This document shows, piece by piece, positions 26,274 through 34,879 of a stretch of DNA of 64,000 nt. A model generated the notes under the pieces. It made no database searches and was not told where the DNA came from. It saw only the letters and a list, made by a program, of their open reading frames with translations. Position 1 is the stretch's first letter. Every line of letters begins with the position of its first letter. The translations under genes and the position numbers were made by a program. This stretch comes from Calditrichales bacterium MX18-03 (GTDB lineage: Bacteria; Bacillota; Clostridia; Lutisporales; Lutisporaceae): positions 1,240,001 through 1,304,000 of the forward strand of contig JAJGRE010000001.1 of NCBI GenBank assembly GCA_021083345.1, given 5' to 3'.

Positions 26274-26331
26274 GGGGACGGTTCTTGAATTGAATGAACC
26301 GGTTGGCTCATTCAATTCAAGAACCGTCCCC
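26274..26331. repeat. 58-bp palindrome, REP-like copy B
   Basis: 24-bp perfect arms beginning GGGGACGGTTCTTGAATTGA around a 10-base centre. The arms match copy A at 24904-24959, and the flanks AAAAA on the left and GATTTA on the right also match. It lies immediately after the stop of the membrane-protein gene at 26339 and upstream of the secreted-protein gene. Confidence 0.9.
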
Positions 26332-26338
26332 GATTTAC

Positions 26339-27016
26339 CTATGCCGATTTGGGGCCCTTCTTCTTGGCAAATGCCAGGATACCGCCCAGCGCGATGGAAA
26401 GGAAAGAAGCCATCAGAACACGGTATTCTGGTTTCAGGATGAATGTGATGGTATGTGCAGGAATCCAGAAAAATGGAATGGTCTTTATGACCACAAAGTT
26501 GATGAAACCATAGAAATCGATCCTGCCGACCACATCCTTCAGCCGGACTTTGAAAATGCGGTCCAACTTTCCTACTCCCAGATCGATATAGGTATCGGTA
26601 ACCCGGTGCAATAGCATAAAGGTCGGCGCAAAGATCAGGTTCATCAGGGTACTGGTTAAAAACGCAAATAATAGCGTGCGTCCAAAGGTTCCTTCAGCCG
26701 CCGTGGGCAAATACCCCTTGCTCATAGATCCGGTTACCCCATTGGCAAACAGGTCGAAGACAATGACGAAGGCCATACCCAGAACGCCCCACACAAATGC
26801 CCTGTATGGCATGCCGATGGGCTTTTTCCAATCTCCTGCCACGATTCTTAATGCCAGCAGCTCTCCCATGGATGCCAGTATTGCTACCTTGACAAAACCC
26901 ATGAGGTAGGGGTAGGCTTTAGTTGCTGCAACAAATGCATGGTGTGTCACCGGTACAACCAGGATCGCGACAACTGCCAGCAGTGCAGCCAGCCAGGCAA
27001 AATCATACTTTTTCAA
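26339..27016 (-). CDS. Integral membrane protein, Mpv17-like pattern
   Basis: 225 aa with about five or six hydrophobic segments. The segment FINFVVIKTIPFFWIPAHTI followed by LKPEYRVLMASFLSIALGGI recalls the Mpv17/PMP22 family pattern (W-x-P ... P-x-x-x-R), but the match is loose, so the family is tentative. It starts with TTG at 27016, eight nt after GGAGG, and ends in KKKGPKSA. The MgtC gene lies 62 nt upstream on the same strand and may be cotranscribed. No transport or enzyme role can be derived. Confidence 0.65.
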   Translation of the reverse strand: MKKYDFAWLAALLAVVAILVVPVTHHAFVAATKAYPYLMGFVKVAILASMGELLALRIVAGDWKKPIGMPYRAFVWGVLGMAFVIVFDLFANGVTGSMSKGYLPTAAEGTFGRTLLFAFLTSTLMNLIFAPTFMLLHRVTDTYIDLGVGKLDRIFKVRLKDVVGRIDFYGFINFVVIKTIPFFWIPAHTITFILKPEYRVLMASFLSIALGGILAFAKKKGPKSA

Positions 27017-27078
27017 TCAATCAGCCTCCTTCACTTGCAAAATTAATAGATATATTACAATTATACTGTAAATCCCAC

Positions 27079-27744
27079 TCAATCACAAACCTCTATCAGA
27101 CTGATTCCATCAATATTTTGGATTCTTTCTATTAATACCTGTTCATCCAGGCTTTTGGTCCGGTTGACCCTGACCTTGATCAACACAGCGCCATCATCCG
27201 TACGCTCCATGTCAATATGTTCAATCAAGATGTTGAGCCCTCCCAGCACCGTTCCGATCTTCCCGATTTGTCCAGGTTTATCCACCGATTTGATCTTAAG
27301 CACTGCATGGCTGCGCTTGCCCCATAGAACGAACTCAAACTTGGAGAAAACCACAAGGGTAATCAGTACGAAAATCGTCGCAAAAATTGCCCCGTGATAA
27401 AACCCCAAGCCATTGGCTATGCCGATGCAGGCAACGGTCCATAGGCTGGCAGCTGTCGTCAGCCCCCTGATGGTGACCCCCTCTTTCAATATGGTGCCTG
27501 CCCCCAGAAAACCGATGCCGCTGATGACTTGTGCGCCTAAACGGGCCGGATCCACATTCGCCACATTCTTGTATTTTTCAAATATGTAGATGTTGCACAG
27601 CATAACCAGCGTTGAGCCAACACAGACCAGTATATGTGTTCGGAAGCCGGCCGGATGGCGGGAACGCTCCCGTTCAAGTCCAACCAGCCCGCCCAACAGG
27701 CAGGCCAACCCTAGTCTGACCAGCATTTCGATCTGATCCGGCAT
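27079..27744 (-). CDS. MgtC/SapB family membrane protein
   Basis: 221 aa. Four or five N-terminal membrane segments carry the MgtC signature: LLGGLVGLERERSRHPAGFR, then RLGAQVISGIGFLGAGTILK and RGLTTAASLWTVACIGIANG. The C-terminal ~75 residues (AVLKIKSVDKPGQIGKIGTV...) form an ACT-like domain. MgtC proteins are linked to Mg2+ limitation and acid stress, and regulate ATP synthase or other membrane complexes rather than transporting Mg2+ themselves. ATG has GGAGGG at six nt. Confidence 0.92.
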   Translation of the reverse strand: MPDQIEMLVRLGLACLLGGLVGLERERSRHPAGFRTHILVCVGSTLVMLCNIYIFEKYKNVANVDPARLGAQVISGIGFLGAGTILKEGVTIRGLTTAASLWTVACIGIANGLGFYHGAIFATIFVLITLVVFSKFEFVLWGKRSHAVLKIKSVDKPGQIGKIGTVLGGLNILIEHIDMERTDDGAVLIKVRVNRTKSLDEQVLIERIQNIDGISLIEVCD

Positions 27745-27907
27745 TTTTTTCCCTCCATTTTCACCGATTTAATTTGTATTATATTCCTTAATGCTTCAAA
27801 ATGCAACGATTCTACCGCCTTCGCACTTGAAAACGGTTAAACGAAGTGGTAAGTTATTTATAGGCATCAGCCTGCAAAACGAAATATCTGACCGGGAGTT
27901 GTATACA

Positions 27908-28735
27908 TTGAAGAATGAACTGATAGAAAGCTTTTTGATTCAGAATGGCAATACGGTTGCAGTAAACCTGTTTAAGGACATTGATACCGGTACCGTCTCA
28001 ATCTATGAGGTTATCCGGGTCATCAGGGGCATCTCGTTGTTCCTGGAAAGGCATCTGGAGCGACTGGAAGGCTCCGCCAGGCTATTGGGGCATTCCATTG
28101 CTTCTCTTGAAAAGGATCTTCGAGAAGCCATGAAAGAATTGATCCATGTAAACGGTGCCCCTGAAAAGAATATCAAACTCATCATATATGATCTTTCGTC
28201 CGGCTCACCGAAATATTTGATGGGTTTTATCCAAAGCAGCTATCCCACACTGTCGCAATACAAATGCGGCGTCCCTGTGCTGACCTATGAAGCCGTCAGG
28301 CACAACCCCAATGCCAAGGTCATAAACGCCGGCTTCAAAGAAGACATCTCCAGAGCACTGGCAGAGGCCGGTGCATATGAAGCGCTTCTGGTCAATGAAA
28401 AGCAGCAGCTTACTGAAGGAAGCCGCTCCAATCTTTTCTTTGTCAAGCAAGGCAGGCTCTATACCGCCCCCAAGGCTGACGTACTGGTAGGCATTACCCG
28501 GATATATGTGTTTGAGCTTTGCGAAGCTCTGGGAATCGAGCTTCGGGAGCAGCTTATACCCCTTGCGTTTCTGCAGGAAGCTGATGGGCTTTTCCTGACC
28601 GGCACCTCCCCCAAGATCCTTCCTATCGGCTCGGTAAACGGCAGGTCCTTTGACTCAGCCGGCAACGAAGCCGTTCTCAGGCTGAGGCATGCCTATGACC
28701 GGCAGATCAATGACTACATACAATCACACGGATAA
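27908..28735 (+). CDS. Class IV PLP-dependent aminotransferase
   Basis: 275 aa (with this start) of the branched-chain/D-amino-acid aminotransferase and aminodeoxychorismate lyase fold group. Motifs: SIYEVIRVIRGISLFLERHLERL, NAKVINAGFK with the likely PLP lysine, EALLVNEKQQLTEGSRSNLFF and TGTSPKILPIGSV. It could be a D-alanine or branched-chain aminotransferase, or ADC lyase; substrate not assignable. The frame is open back to an ATG at 27791 without a ribosome-binding site, and those 39 residues do not look like the family; TTG at 27908 follows GGGAG by nine nt and gives normal length. The neighbouring D-serine dehydratase suggests amino-acid catabolism. Confidence 0.82.
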   Translation: MKNELIESFLIQNGNTVAVNLFKDIDTGTVSIYEVIRVIRGISLFLERHLERLEGSARLLGHSIASLEKDLREAMKELIHVNGAPEKNIKLIIYDLSSGSPKYLMGFIQSSYPTLSQYKCGVPVLTYEAVRHNPNAKVINAGFKEDISRALAEAGAYEALLVNEKQQLTEGSRSNLFFVKQGRLYTAPKADVLVGITRIYVFELCEALGIELREQLIPLAFLQEADGLFLTGTSPKILPIGSVNGRSFDSAGNEAVLRLRHAYDRQINDYIQSHG

Positions 28736-28739
28736 TAAT

Positions 28740-28771
28740 AACGGGCAACCTGAAAATGCAGGTTGCCCGTT
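28740..28771. terminator. Bidirectional terminator
   Basis: AACGGGCAACCTG and CAGGTTGCCCGTT form a perfect 13-bp stem with a six-base loop, between the convergent aminotransferase and dsdA genes. Confidence 0.85.
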
Positions 28772-28780
28772 CCTTTCGAA

Positions 28781-30142
28781 TTACATGTTCTGCTTGCCCT
28801 TCTGATAGAACTCTTGCATCATTGCATCGGGGACGAACAGGCCCCCGGTAGCCCAAGCCAGGTGGACAGCATTCTGCATCCTATCCATCAGCCGGTGCTT
28901 TTCCAGATAGACTGCTGCTTCGGGAGATTGCTGAAGCAGAATGGGGCCCAGCAAGCCGGGAGTGGCGGAAGGCTCAATCTTGATGCCCTCCGAGTCTTGC
29001 ATCATCGCCAGCAGTTTATTGAGCTCCCGGTCATCCACCGTATAAATCCCGCTGAGCAAGTGCTCCACCACTTTCCCGACGAAACCGGACGCCCTTCCAA
29101 CGGCCAGGCCGTCAGCCTCGGTTATGTTGTCCATACCGAAATCCTGCACCGATACGCTATCATGGGCACCTGTCATGACACCCAGGAGCATACAGGGTGA
29201 GTGAGTGGGCTCAACAAAGAAAACATGGACATTATCCCCAAATACCTGCTTCAAGCCGAAGCAAATGCCGCCCGGCGCGCCGCCAACACCGCAGGGCAGG
29301 TATGCAAACAGCGGATGCTCCTCGTTGACGGTTATACTCTGCTCCGCCAGCTGTTTTCTTAATCGCAATGCTGCGACGCTGTAGCCAAGGAACAGATTCT
29401 TTGAATGCTCGTCATCCACAAAATAGCTTGCGGGATCCAGCATGGACTGCTTCCTGCCCTCTTCTACCGCTTTACTGTAATCCGATGCATATTCAACCAC
29501 ATTGACGCCCCTGCTCCGAAGCAGGCTTTTTTTCCACGCCTTAGCGTCTGCTGACATATGTACCGTTACCTTGAAGCCTAAAGCCGCCCCCATAATGCCG
29601 ATGCTAAGACCCAGGTTTCCGGTTGAGCCTACCGCAAGTGAGTACTGGGCAAAAAAATCTCTGAAGCTGGGCTCAGCCAATTTGGCATAGTCATCCGTCT
29701 CTTTCAGCCAACCCTTGCTTAAGACCAAATCCTCCGCATGTTTCAGTACTTCGTAGATCCCGCCTCTGGCCTTAATGGACCCAGCTACCGGCAGTGCATT
29801 ATCGCATTTTAGAAGAAGCCGCCCCTGGAAATCCTGATTATAATACTGCTGCAGCAGAACCTTCATGTTGTCAACGGCAGTCAGTTCCGATTCAATCATC
29901 CCGGCCTTTGACCAGGTTTCCGGGAATAGCTTCACTAAAAGGGGTGCAAAACGCTGCAGCCTTCTTTCGGCATCCAGCATCTCCTCATAGGCTATGGGAA
30001 GCCGCTGCAAGGCTCCGGCTACCGGCTCCAATCCTTCGTTCAGCCAGAAAACAGGCCGGTAGTCTATTATCTGCCCGATAATCGGAAATGTATCTTTCCA
30101 TTTATTAACTGATTTTTCAAGAATCTCATCGGTACCCAACAT
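28781..30142 (-). CDS. dsdA: D-serine ammonia-lyase
   Basis: 453 aa, full length. This PLP enzyme converts D-serine to pyruvate and ammonia. Motifs: LLLKCDNALPVAGSIKARGG (PLP lysine in GSIKARGG), AVGSTGNLGLSIGIMGAALG (phosphate-binding), YLPCGVGGAPGGICFG and ITEADGLAVGRASGF. Cytoplasmic, detoxifying or catabolic. GAGGAGGG lies before the ATG. It is a single gene, convergent with the class IV aminotransferase. No DsdC-like regulator is nearby. Confidence 0.95.
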   Translation of the reverse strand: MLGTDEILEKSVNKWKDTFPIIGQIIDYRPVFWLNEGLEPVAGALQRLPIAYEEMLDAERRLQRFAPLLVKLFPETWSKAGMIESELTAVDNMKVLLQQYYNQDFQGRLLLKCDNALPVAGSIKARGGIYEVLKHAEDLVLSKGWLKETDDYAKLAEPSFRDFFAQYSLAVGSTGNLGLSIGIMGAALGFKVTVHMSADAKAWKKSLLRSRGVNVVEYASDYSKAVEEGRKQSMLDPASYFVDDEHSKNLFLGYSVAALRLRKQLAEQSITVNEEHPLFAYLPCGVGGAPGGICFGLKQVFGDNVHVFFVEPTHSPCMLLGVMTGAHDSVSVQDFGMDNITEADGLAVGRASGFVGKVVEHLLSGIYTVDDRELNKLLAMMQDSEGIKIEPSATPGLLGPILLQQSPEAAVYLEKHRLMDRMQNAVHLAWATGGLFVPDAMMQEFYQKGKQNM

Positions 30143-30292
30143 GTTCCCTCCTCATCGCTTTTCTTAGTCCATAATATCACAGAACTTCAATTATCATATA
30201 CAGGTTTGTGAACATATTTTTCGCGGCAAAAGCAATAATATAGTTGTAACCGGAGTAAAACCGGCATATCATTCTGCCAGAGGAGGAAAAAA

Positions 30293-30607
30293 ATGAAACA
30301 GATTACTACTGATCAAGGCGTTCAGGTTACACCCGACAGAATAAAGCCCAATAGTGTGATTGAGATCAACTATTCCGGTTTGCTGGCACAGTCGGGAGCA
30401 GAGGACGTATATGTGCACTGCGGATCGTCCGAAATGTTCGAATGGCGTGACGTGCAGGATGTAAAAATGTCAAAGCATGGGAACAATTCGTTCTCAGCCA
30501 ATGTCCTGGTACAGGAAGGAAAGGCCTTCAATTTATGCTTCAGGGACGGCTCTCAGAACTGGGACAACAACGCCGGTTCCAACTATTCCTTCAAAATCGT
30601 AGAGTAA
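30293..30607 (+). CDS. Stand-alone starch-binding domain (CBM25-like)
   Basis: 104 aa without a signal peptide. The pattern INYSGLLAQSGAEDVYVHCG, then FEWRDVQDVKMSK and CFRDGSQNWDNNAGSNYSFK is that of CBM25-type carbohydrate-binding modules, with Trp and Asn residues for alpha-glucan binding. As a free cytoplasmic protein it may sit on glycogen granules; this is inference, supported by the full glycogen pathway in this window. A GAGGAGG site lies upstream. It is monocistronic, with its own terminator. Confidence 0.78.
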   Translation: MKQITTDQGVQVTPDRIKPNSVIEINYSGLLAQSGAEDVYVHCGSSEMFEWRDVQDVKMSKHGNNSFSANVLVQEGKAFNLCFRDGSQNWDNNAGSNYSFKIVE

Positions 30608-30644
30608 AATCTACGAAATCCAGTGCGTTCCAGTTATCCATAAT

Positions 30645-30688
30645 CGAAAAGGTGCTGCTTGCAAATAGCAGTGCCTTTTTCGTTTTTT
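30645..30688 (+). terminator. Terminator of the CBM25-like gene
   Basis: CGAAAAGGTGCTGCT pairs with AGCAGTGCCTTTTTCG, followed by six T. Confidence 0.85.
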
Positions 30689-30693
30689 GCTGT

Positions 30694-30720
30694 GTCATTT
30701 TTGACTCAGCCACATAAAAT
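30694..30720 (+). promoter_or_regulatory. Possible sigma-E-type promoter of cwlJ-gerQ
   Basis: GTCATTTT (30694-30701) and CATAAAAT (30713-30720) resemble the mother-cell sigma-E boxes, but the 11-bp spacer is short. In B. subtilis cwlJ is transcribed in the mother cell. Tentative. Confidence 0.35.
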
Positions 30721-30749
30721 GTAATATCACTGTATGCGAGGTGACACTC

Positions 30750-31193
30750 ATGGCATTATCAACCAGAGAATTGTTGGCACGCCTTATTAAATGTGAGGCA
30801 GGCGGTGAAGGAGACAACGGCATGAAGGCCGTTGCAACTGTTGTGATGAACCGGGTACATGTGCCTAATGGCGAATATCAGCGGATAGGTCAAGGCGATC
30901 TTCGGAAGGTACTTTATCAGAGAGGTCAATTTGATTGCATTTCCGAAACCTTGGTAGGAAGGTACAACCCCCAGAATATTTATAATATGCGGCCCGACCA
31001 GATTCATTACGATATTGCAGACTGGGCTTTGTCCGGAAACAAGATACTGACGATAGGATATGCCCTCTGGTATTTCAATCCATTCCAGCCTGTCTGCCCG
31101 CAGACCTTCCCCCGCAACGGCACCGGCAGATTTGCAAACAAAATTGCATTGCACTGCTTCTATAACCCTACCAGGGCTTACTATCTGACATAA
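30750..31193 (+). CDS. cwlJ: Spore cortex-lytic hydrolase, CwlJ/SleB family
   Basis: 147 aa with one Hydrolase_2 domain and neither signal peptide nor peptidoglycan-binding domain, the layout of CwlJ rather than SleB. Signatures: LLARLIKCEAGGEGDNGMKA with the catalytic Glu, VATVVMNRVHVPNGEYQRIG, FDCISE and ALWYFNPFQPVCPQTFP. It degrades cortex peptidoglycan during germination. ATG 30750 follows AGGTGA by five nt; a GTG at 30741 lies inside that site. It is followed after 46 nt by gerQ, whose product is needed to place CwlJ in the spore, which supports the assignment and a sporulating host. Confidence 0.92.
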   Translation: MALSTRELLARLIKCEAGGEGDNGMKAVATVVMNRVHVPNGEYQRIGQGDLRKVLYQRGQFDCISETLVGRYNPQNIYNMRPDQIHYDIADWALSGNKILTIGYALWYFNPFQPVCPQTFPRNGTGRFANKIALHCFYNPTRAYYLT

Positions 31194-31239
31194 ATGTTCT
31201 TATCATTAAATAACATTCAGTATCAGAAAGGAGATTTTT

Positions 31240-31701
31240 ATGTACTGCAACAACCCCTTCAACAGTTGTCAAACGAATGCGAGGCAGCAGTTTCCCGGTA
31301 CAGCACATCAAGGTATGATGAATCAGGTACCTACTCAGGAGATACCGATGCAGCAAATGCCGATGATGCAAATGCCGATGATGCAAATGCCGATGATGCA
31401 GCAAATACCCATGATGCAGACGCCGATGATGCAGGTTCCCCTTACCGGTGCGGCACCTGTCGACTTTGACATGCTGCCTCAAACACCGGTCATGGACATT
31501 GAATTCACGCAAGGGTATCTTAGGACCCAGATCGGCAGACGGGTTAAAGTAGAATTTCTTATTGGCACCAGTATGTTGGTAGACAGGGAAGGCATCCTGA
31601 CAGATGTAGGCATCAGCTATATCATTATCAACGAAACAGAAACCGATGATTTGCTCCTATGCGATATTTACTCCATCAAGTTTGTAAAGTTTTACTATTA
31701 G
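31240..31701 (+). CDS. gerQ: Spore coat protein GerQ
   Basis: 153 aa. The C-terminal ~65 residues (EFTQGYLRTQIGRRVKVEFL ... LLLCDIYSIKFVKFYY) match the conserved GerQ domain. The N-terminal ~85 residues are low-complexity, with Met/Pro/Gln repeats (MQMPM units) instead of the Gln/Pro-rich N-terminus of Bacillus GerQ. GerQ is a coat protein cross-linked by transglutaminase in Bacillus and required for CwlJ localisation. Ribosome-binding site AAAGGAG. Second gene of the cwlJ-gerQ unit. Confidence 0.9.
   Translation: MYCNNPFNSCQTNARQQFPGTAHQGMMNQVPTQEIPMQQMPMMQMPMMQMPMMQQIPMMQTPMMQVPLTGAAPVDFDMLPQTPVMDIEFTQGYLRTQIGRRVKVEFLIGTSMLVDREGILTDVGISYIIINETETDDLLLCDIYSIKFVKFYY
31354..31434 (+). repeat. 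15-bp coding repeats in gerQ
   Basis: CAAATGCCGATGATG occurs three times in a row (31354-31398), then as decayed copies to 31434. Each unit encodes QMPMM. Because the unit is a multiple of three, copy number can change without a frameshift. Confidence 0.85.
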
Positions 31702-31775
31702 AAAAAAACTCCGGATACGGATTAAAACAGCCATTGGCCCTTATGTGGCTCCATGGCTGTTTTTGTCTATGTCTT

Positions 31776-33524
31776 CTACATTTCCAACGACTCACTGTCT
31801 TCAAACTGTGCATTGTACAGTGATGCATAAATGCCGCTGCTTCGAATCAGCTCATCATGGCTCCCTTTTTCTTCAATGCCGCTGTCCGTCAATACCAGAA
31901 TGGTTTTAGCATTCTTGATGGTGGATAGCCGGTGAGCAATGACAAAAGTCGTCCTGTTGCTGGAAAGCAGCTCCAGAGATTGCTGTACGACCCTCTCACT
32001 TTGATTGTCCAGGGATGAAGTAGCCTCATCCAGTATCAATATTGGCGGGTTTTTCAAGAATACCCTGGCAATACTGATCCGCTGCTTCTGACCGCCTGAA
32101 AGCTTGACGCCCCTTTCCCCCACATAGGTATCATAGCCCTTTTCAAGGCCCATGATGAATGCGTGGGCATTGGCTTTTTGTGCTGCAGCCACCACCTCGT
32201 CCTCCGTTGCATCCGGTTTTCCGTACCGTATATTCTCCATAATGGTCCCGGCAAAAAGATAAACATCCTGCTGCACAATGCCGATGTTTTCCCTAAGGGA
32301 TTTCAGCCGGAGATTCCGGATATCTCTGCCGTCGATCCGGATGCTGCCTTCGGTAACCTCATAAAACCTCGGGATCAGGCTGCAGAGAGTCGACTTTCCG
32401 CCACCGGAAGGTCCCACCAGCGCCACCGTCTCACCCGGCTCAAGGGATAGGCTGATATTTTTCAGTACATGGCTGCCGCTGTCATACTTGAATGACACAT
32501 TGTCAAACTCCACTTTACCGGTAACCCGTTCCAGCTCCGTGCTGCCTTCATTGTCCTCGATATCCGGCCGGGTATCCAGCACTTCAAGGAACCGCTCAAA
32601 GCCTGACATGCCCTTCTGGAACTGCTCTGTGAAATCGATGAGGGAACGGATAGGCACCAACAAGGTGTTGATATAAAGAAGATAGGCAACCAGGTCTGTG
32701 GTGCTGACTGCACCCATCTTGATGAAATAAGCCCCGGCAATGACGGCAAAAACATAAATAACCCCGTCAAACAGCCGGATCCCGCTGAAAAACCTACCCA
32801 TATAATAGTAGCTGTCCTGCTTTGTCAGAAGGAAAGCCTTGTTTCCCTGGGTGAATTTTATCTGCTCGATTTCTTCATTGGAAAAAGACTGGACGACTCG
32901 GATCCCCGCTATGCTGTCTTCGATCTGCGCATTGATCTCCGCGATCTTTTGCCGGTTTCGGGTGAAAACAGCTCTCATTTTTTTATTGTAATAGACTGCA
33001 AAGACCAGCATAAAGGGAATAAATGCAAAGGTGATGAGCGTCAGCTTCACGTCAATGCTGAGCAAGATGAAAAATGAACCGATTATCTTTATGGCAGATA
33101 TGAATATCTCTTCAGGGCCATGATGTGCCAGCTCGGATATATCAAAAAGATCGTTGACGATCCTGGACATGATCTGCCCTGTCTTGCTGTTATCATAATA
33201 GGAAAAGGAAAGCTTCTGCAGGTGCGAAAAGATATCCTCCCGCATGTCGTATTCCATTCTGGCTCCCATGATGTGGCCCCAGGCTGTAATATAATACTGG
33301 CAGAAGTATTTCATAATAAAAATGGCCAGCATCAGAAGCCCCATTTTCATGATGAAATGCATGGCAATGCCCAGTTCCCGGTTTATTCCCTCTTCCAGCA
33401 GCTGCCTGACCAGGATCGGAAAAAGCAGGTCGATTCCGGCTGCTGCGAGGGCGCACAGCATATCCAGCATGAACATGCCCTTATAAGGCTTATAGTAAGT
33501 AATGAAACGCTTGATCTTTTTCAC
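31776..33524 (-). CDS. ABC exporter half-transporter (MsbA/LmrA type)
   Basis: 582 aa with a six-helix membrane domain (~1-310) fused to an ATPase domain (~335-582). Walker A is GPSGGGKST, signature LSGGQKQRIS, Walker B ILILDEATSS, H-loop IAHRLST. It works as a dimer exporting lipids, drugs or peptides; the substrate is unknown. The GTG at 33524 is preferred (GGAG about nine nt upstream, product MKKIKRFITYYKPYK). The only other in-frame start, GTG at 33539, lacks a site. Single gene without an adjacent partner half, so probably a homodimer. Confidence 0.93.
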   Translation of the reverse strand: MKKIKRFITYYKPYKGMFMLDMLCALAAAGIDLLFPILVRQLLEEGINRELGIAMHFIMKMGLLMLAIFIMKYFCQYYITAWGHIMGARMEYDMREDIFSHLQKLSFSYYDNSKTGQIMSRIVNDLFDISELAHHGPEEIFISAIKIIGSFFILLSIDVKLTLITFAFIPFMLVFAVYYNKKMRAVFTRNRQKIAEINAQIEDSIAGIRVVQSFSNEEIEQIKFTQGNKAFLLTKQDSYYYMGRFFSGIRLFDGVIYVFAVIAGAYFIKMGAVSTTDLVAYLLYINTLLVPIRSLIDFTEQFQKGMSGFERFLEVLDTRPDIEDNEGSTELERVTGKVEFDNVSFKYDSGSHVLKNISLSLEPGETVALVGPSGGGKSTLCSLIPRFYEVTEGSIRIDGRDIRNLRLKSLRENIGIVQQDVYLFAGTIMENIRYGKPDATEDEVVAAAQKANAHAFIMGLEKGYDTYVGERGVKLSGGQKQRISIARVFLKNPPILILDEATSSLDNQSERVVQQSLELLSSNRTTFVIAHRLSTIKNAKTILVLTDSGIEEKGSHDELIRSSGIYASLYNAQFEDSESLEM

Positions 33525-33620
33525 CTGTATCCACTCCACTCTGCAGAAATTCTTTTGTCAGTATCATAATAGCACAACCTGCAGCAGGAGTGTATGGGAA
33601 ATTTAAAAGAGAGAAGCGGC

Positions 33621-34631
33621 TTATCGGTCATTCCATGGATTAAACTTGCCCGAAACCATCAGTTCTTTGATGATATCAACCACATCGGCATCATATTTCA
33701 CACCTCTGCCTGCTGCAAGCTCTTTCAGAACCTCTTCCCTGGTGCGGGCCGGTCTGTAGGGCCTGAAGGTTGACATAGCCTCTACCACGTCGCACACGCA
33801 GATGATGCGGACCTCTTTGCTCAGCCTGCTTCCGGAAATGCCATCGGGATAGCCGGAGCCGTCAAGCTTTTCATGGTGATGCAATACGATTTCGCCAATA
33901 TTCCAGGGCAGCTTTGCATCCCGTATGATTTCAAAACCTGTTAGAGGGTGCTCTTTAATGAACTCGAATTCCAGATTGGTCAGCTTGGTAGGCTTTGACA
34001 GAATGTCGATAGGAATCCTCACTTTCCCGATATCGTGCAGCAATCCGCCGATATAAAGCTCATTGATTTTTTCTTCACCCAGCTTCATGATCTCCCCGAC
34101 CTGTCGGGCCAGAATGGCTGCTCTCTTCTGATGGCCGGCCGTATAAGGGTCTCTGAATTCTATGGTCCTTGATACGGTCTCGGTCAAGTCAAACAAGGAT
34201 TGACGGATTGCCCGTTCCGCATTTCTCCTGTCAGTAATATCACGGAGTACAAGTACTGCGCCGATGATTTCGTTTCTGTTGTTGCGGATGGGCGAAGCAT
34301 TATAATCGATGGGTATGATGCCCTTGCTCCGGATGACCAGGAGTGTATCGTTCTGCACACTCAGCATGATTTCATCCCGAATGACCCTCATAATGGGATT
34401 CTCGGTCTTTTCCCCCGTTTTCTCATTGACCATGCTGAAAATACTCTCGATACTTTTTCCTTCCACATCCCTGTAGTTTGTGCCCAACAGCACTTCGGCA
34501 ACCGCATTCATAAAAATGATGTAACCGTTCTTGTCTGTTGTGATGACAGCTTCTCCTATACTTTTCAGCGTAGTATACAGCCATTGCTCGCTCTCCCTCA
34601 GCTGCTCTTCGACCATCTTCATTGTTTTCAT
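33621..34631 (-). CDS. PAS domain - HD-GYP protein
   Basis: 336 aa. A PAS sensor domain (~15-135: ITTDKNGYIIFMNAVAEVLL, SPIRNNRNEIIGAVLVLRDI) is joined to an HD-GYP domain (~145-330). The HD-GYP motifs are complete: GHQKRAAILA, LHDIGKVRIP, EHPLTGFEII, HHHEKLDGSGYPDGISG. The family hydrolyses cyclic di-GMP or related dinucleotides. No transmembrane segment is seen, so it is cytoplasmic. GGAGG lies before the ATG. The CheY-like gene 249 nt upstream on the same strand ends in its own terminator, so a single operon is unlikely. Confidence 0.92.
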   Translation of the reverse strand: MKTMKMVEEQLRESEQWLYTTLKSIGEAVITTDKNGYIIFMNAVAEVLLGTNYRDVEGKSIESIFSMVNEKTGEKTENPIMRVIRDEIMLSVQNDTLLVIRSKGIIPIDYNASPIRNNRNEIIGAVLVLRDITDRRNAERAIRQSLFDLTETVSRTIEFRDPYTAGHQKRAAILARQVGEIMKLGEEKINELYIGGLLHDIGKVRIPIDILSKPTKLTNLEFEFIKEHPLTGFEIIRDAKLPWNIGEIVLHHHEKLDGSGYPDGISGSRLSKEVRIICVCDVVEAMSTFRPYRPARTREEVLKELAAGRGVKYDADVVDIIKELMVSGKFNPWNDR

Positions 34632-34820
34632 TTATGCCCCTCCAGCCAATTCTATCTTCTGTCATATTCTTCTGATGCGCAGCCTCATCCGCGCGAGTTA
34701 GCCTATCAGTCTAAATCCATATAAAAAAAGAGACATCCTGTTGCGGTTATTTGAGACCCACGGCGTAATATATTGAATATTCTACAAACTTACCTTTTTC
34801 CCTTCTTTTTGACAGAAAAT

Positions 34821-34845
34821 AAAAAGGCCTCGATTGACGCCTTTA
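34821..34845 (-). terminator. Terminator of the CheY-like gene
   Basis: On the minus strand AAAGGC, a ten-base loop and GCCTTT followed by a T-rich run. The stem is short but the position is right. Confidence 0.6.
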
Positions 34846-34879
34846 AGAGATCAATCTTGCCTTTTACCAATCCATGAAA

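Noticed and set aside
27791-27907. N-terminal 39 codons extending the class IV aminotransferase
   Set aside because: No ribosome-binding site at the ATG, sequence unlike the family, and a -10-like TATTAT lies directly before it, so translation probably starts downstream.
31354-31434. Short regular repeats that might be a CRISPR array
   Set aside because: Units of 15 bp without spacers, in frame inside gerQ; no cas genes in the window.
31168-31512. Minus-strand frame with His/Leu repeats (HHRHLHHRHL)
   Set aside because: It is only the reverse reading of the gerQ coding repeats.
34632-34879. Possible c-di-GMP riboswitch before the HD-GYP gene
   Set aside because: The segment lacks the conserved GEMM core and tetraloop-receptor sequences; only scattered short similarities.
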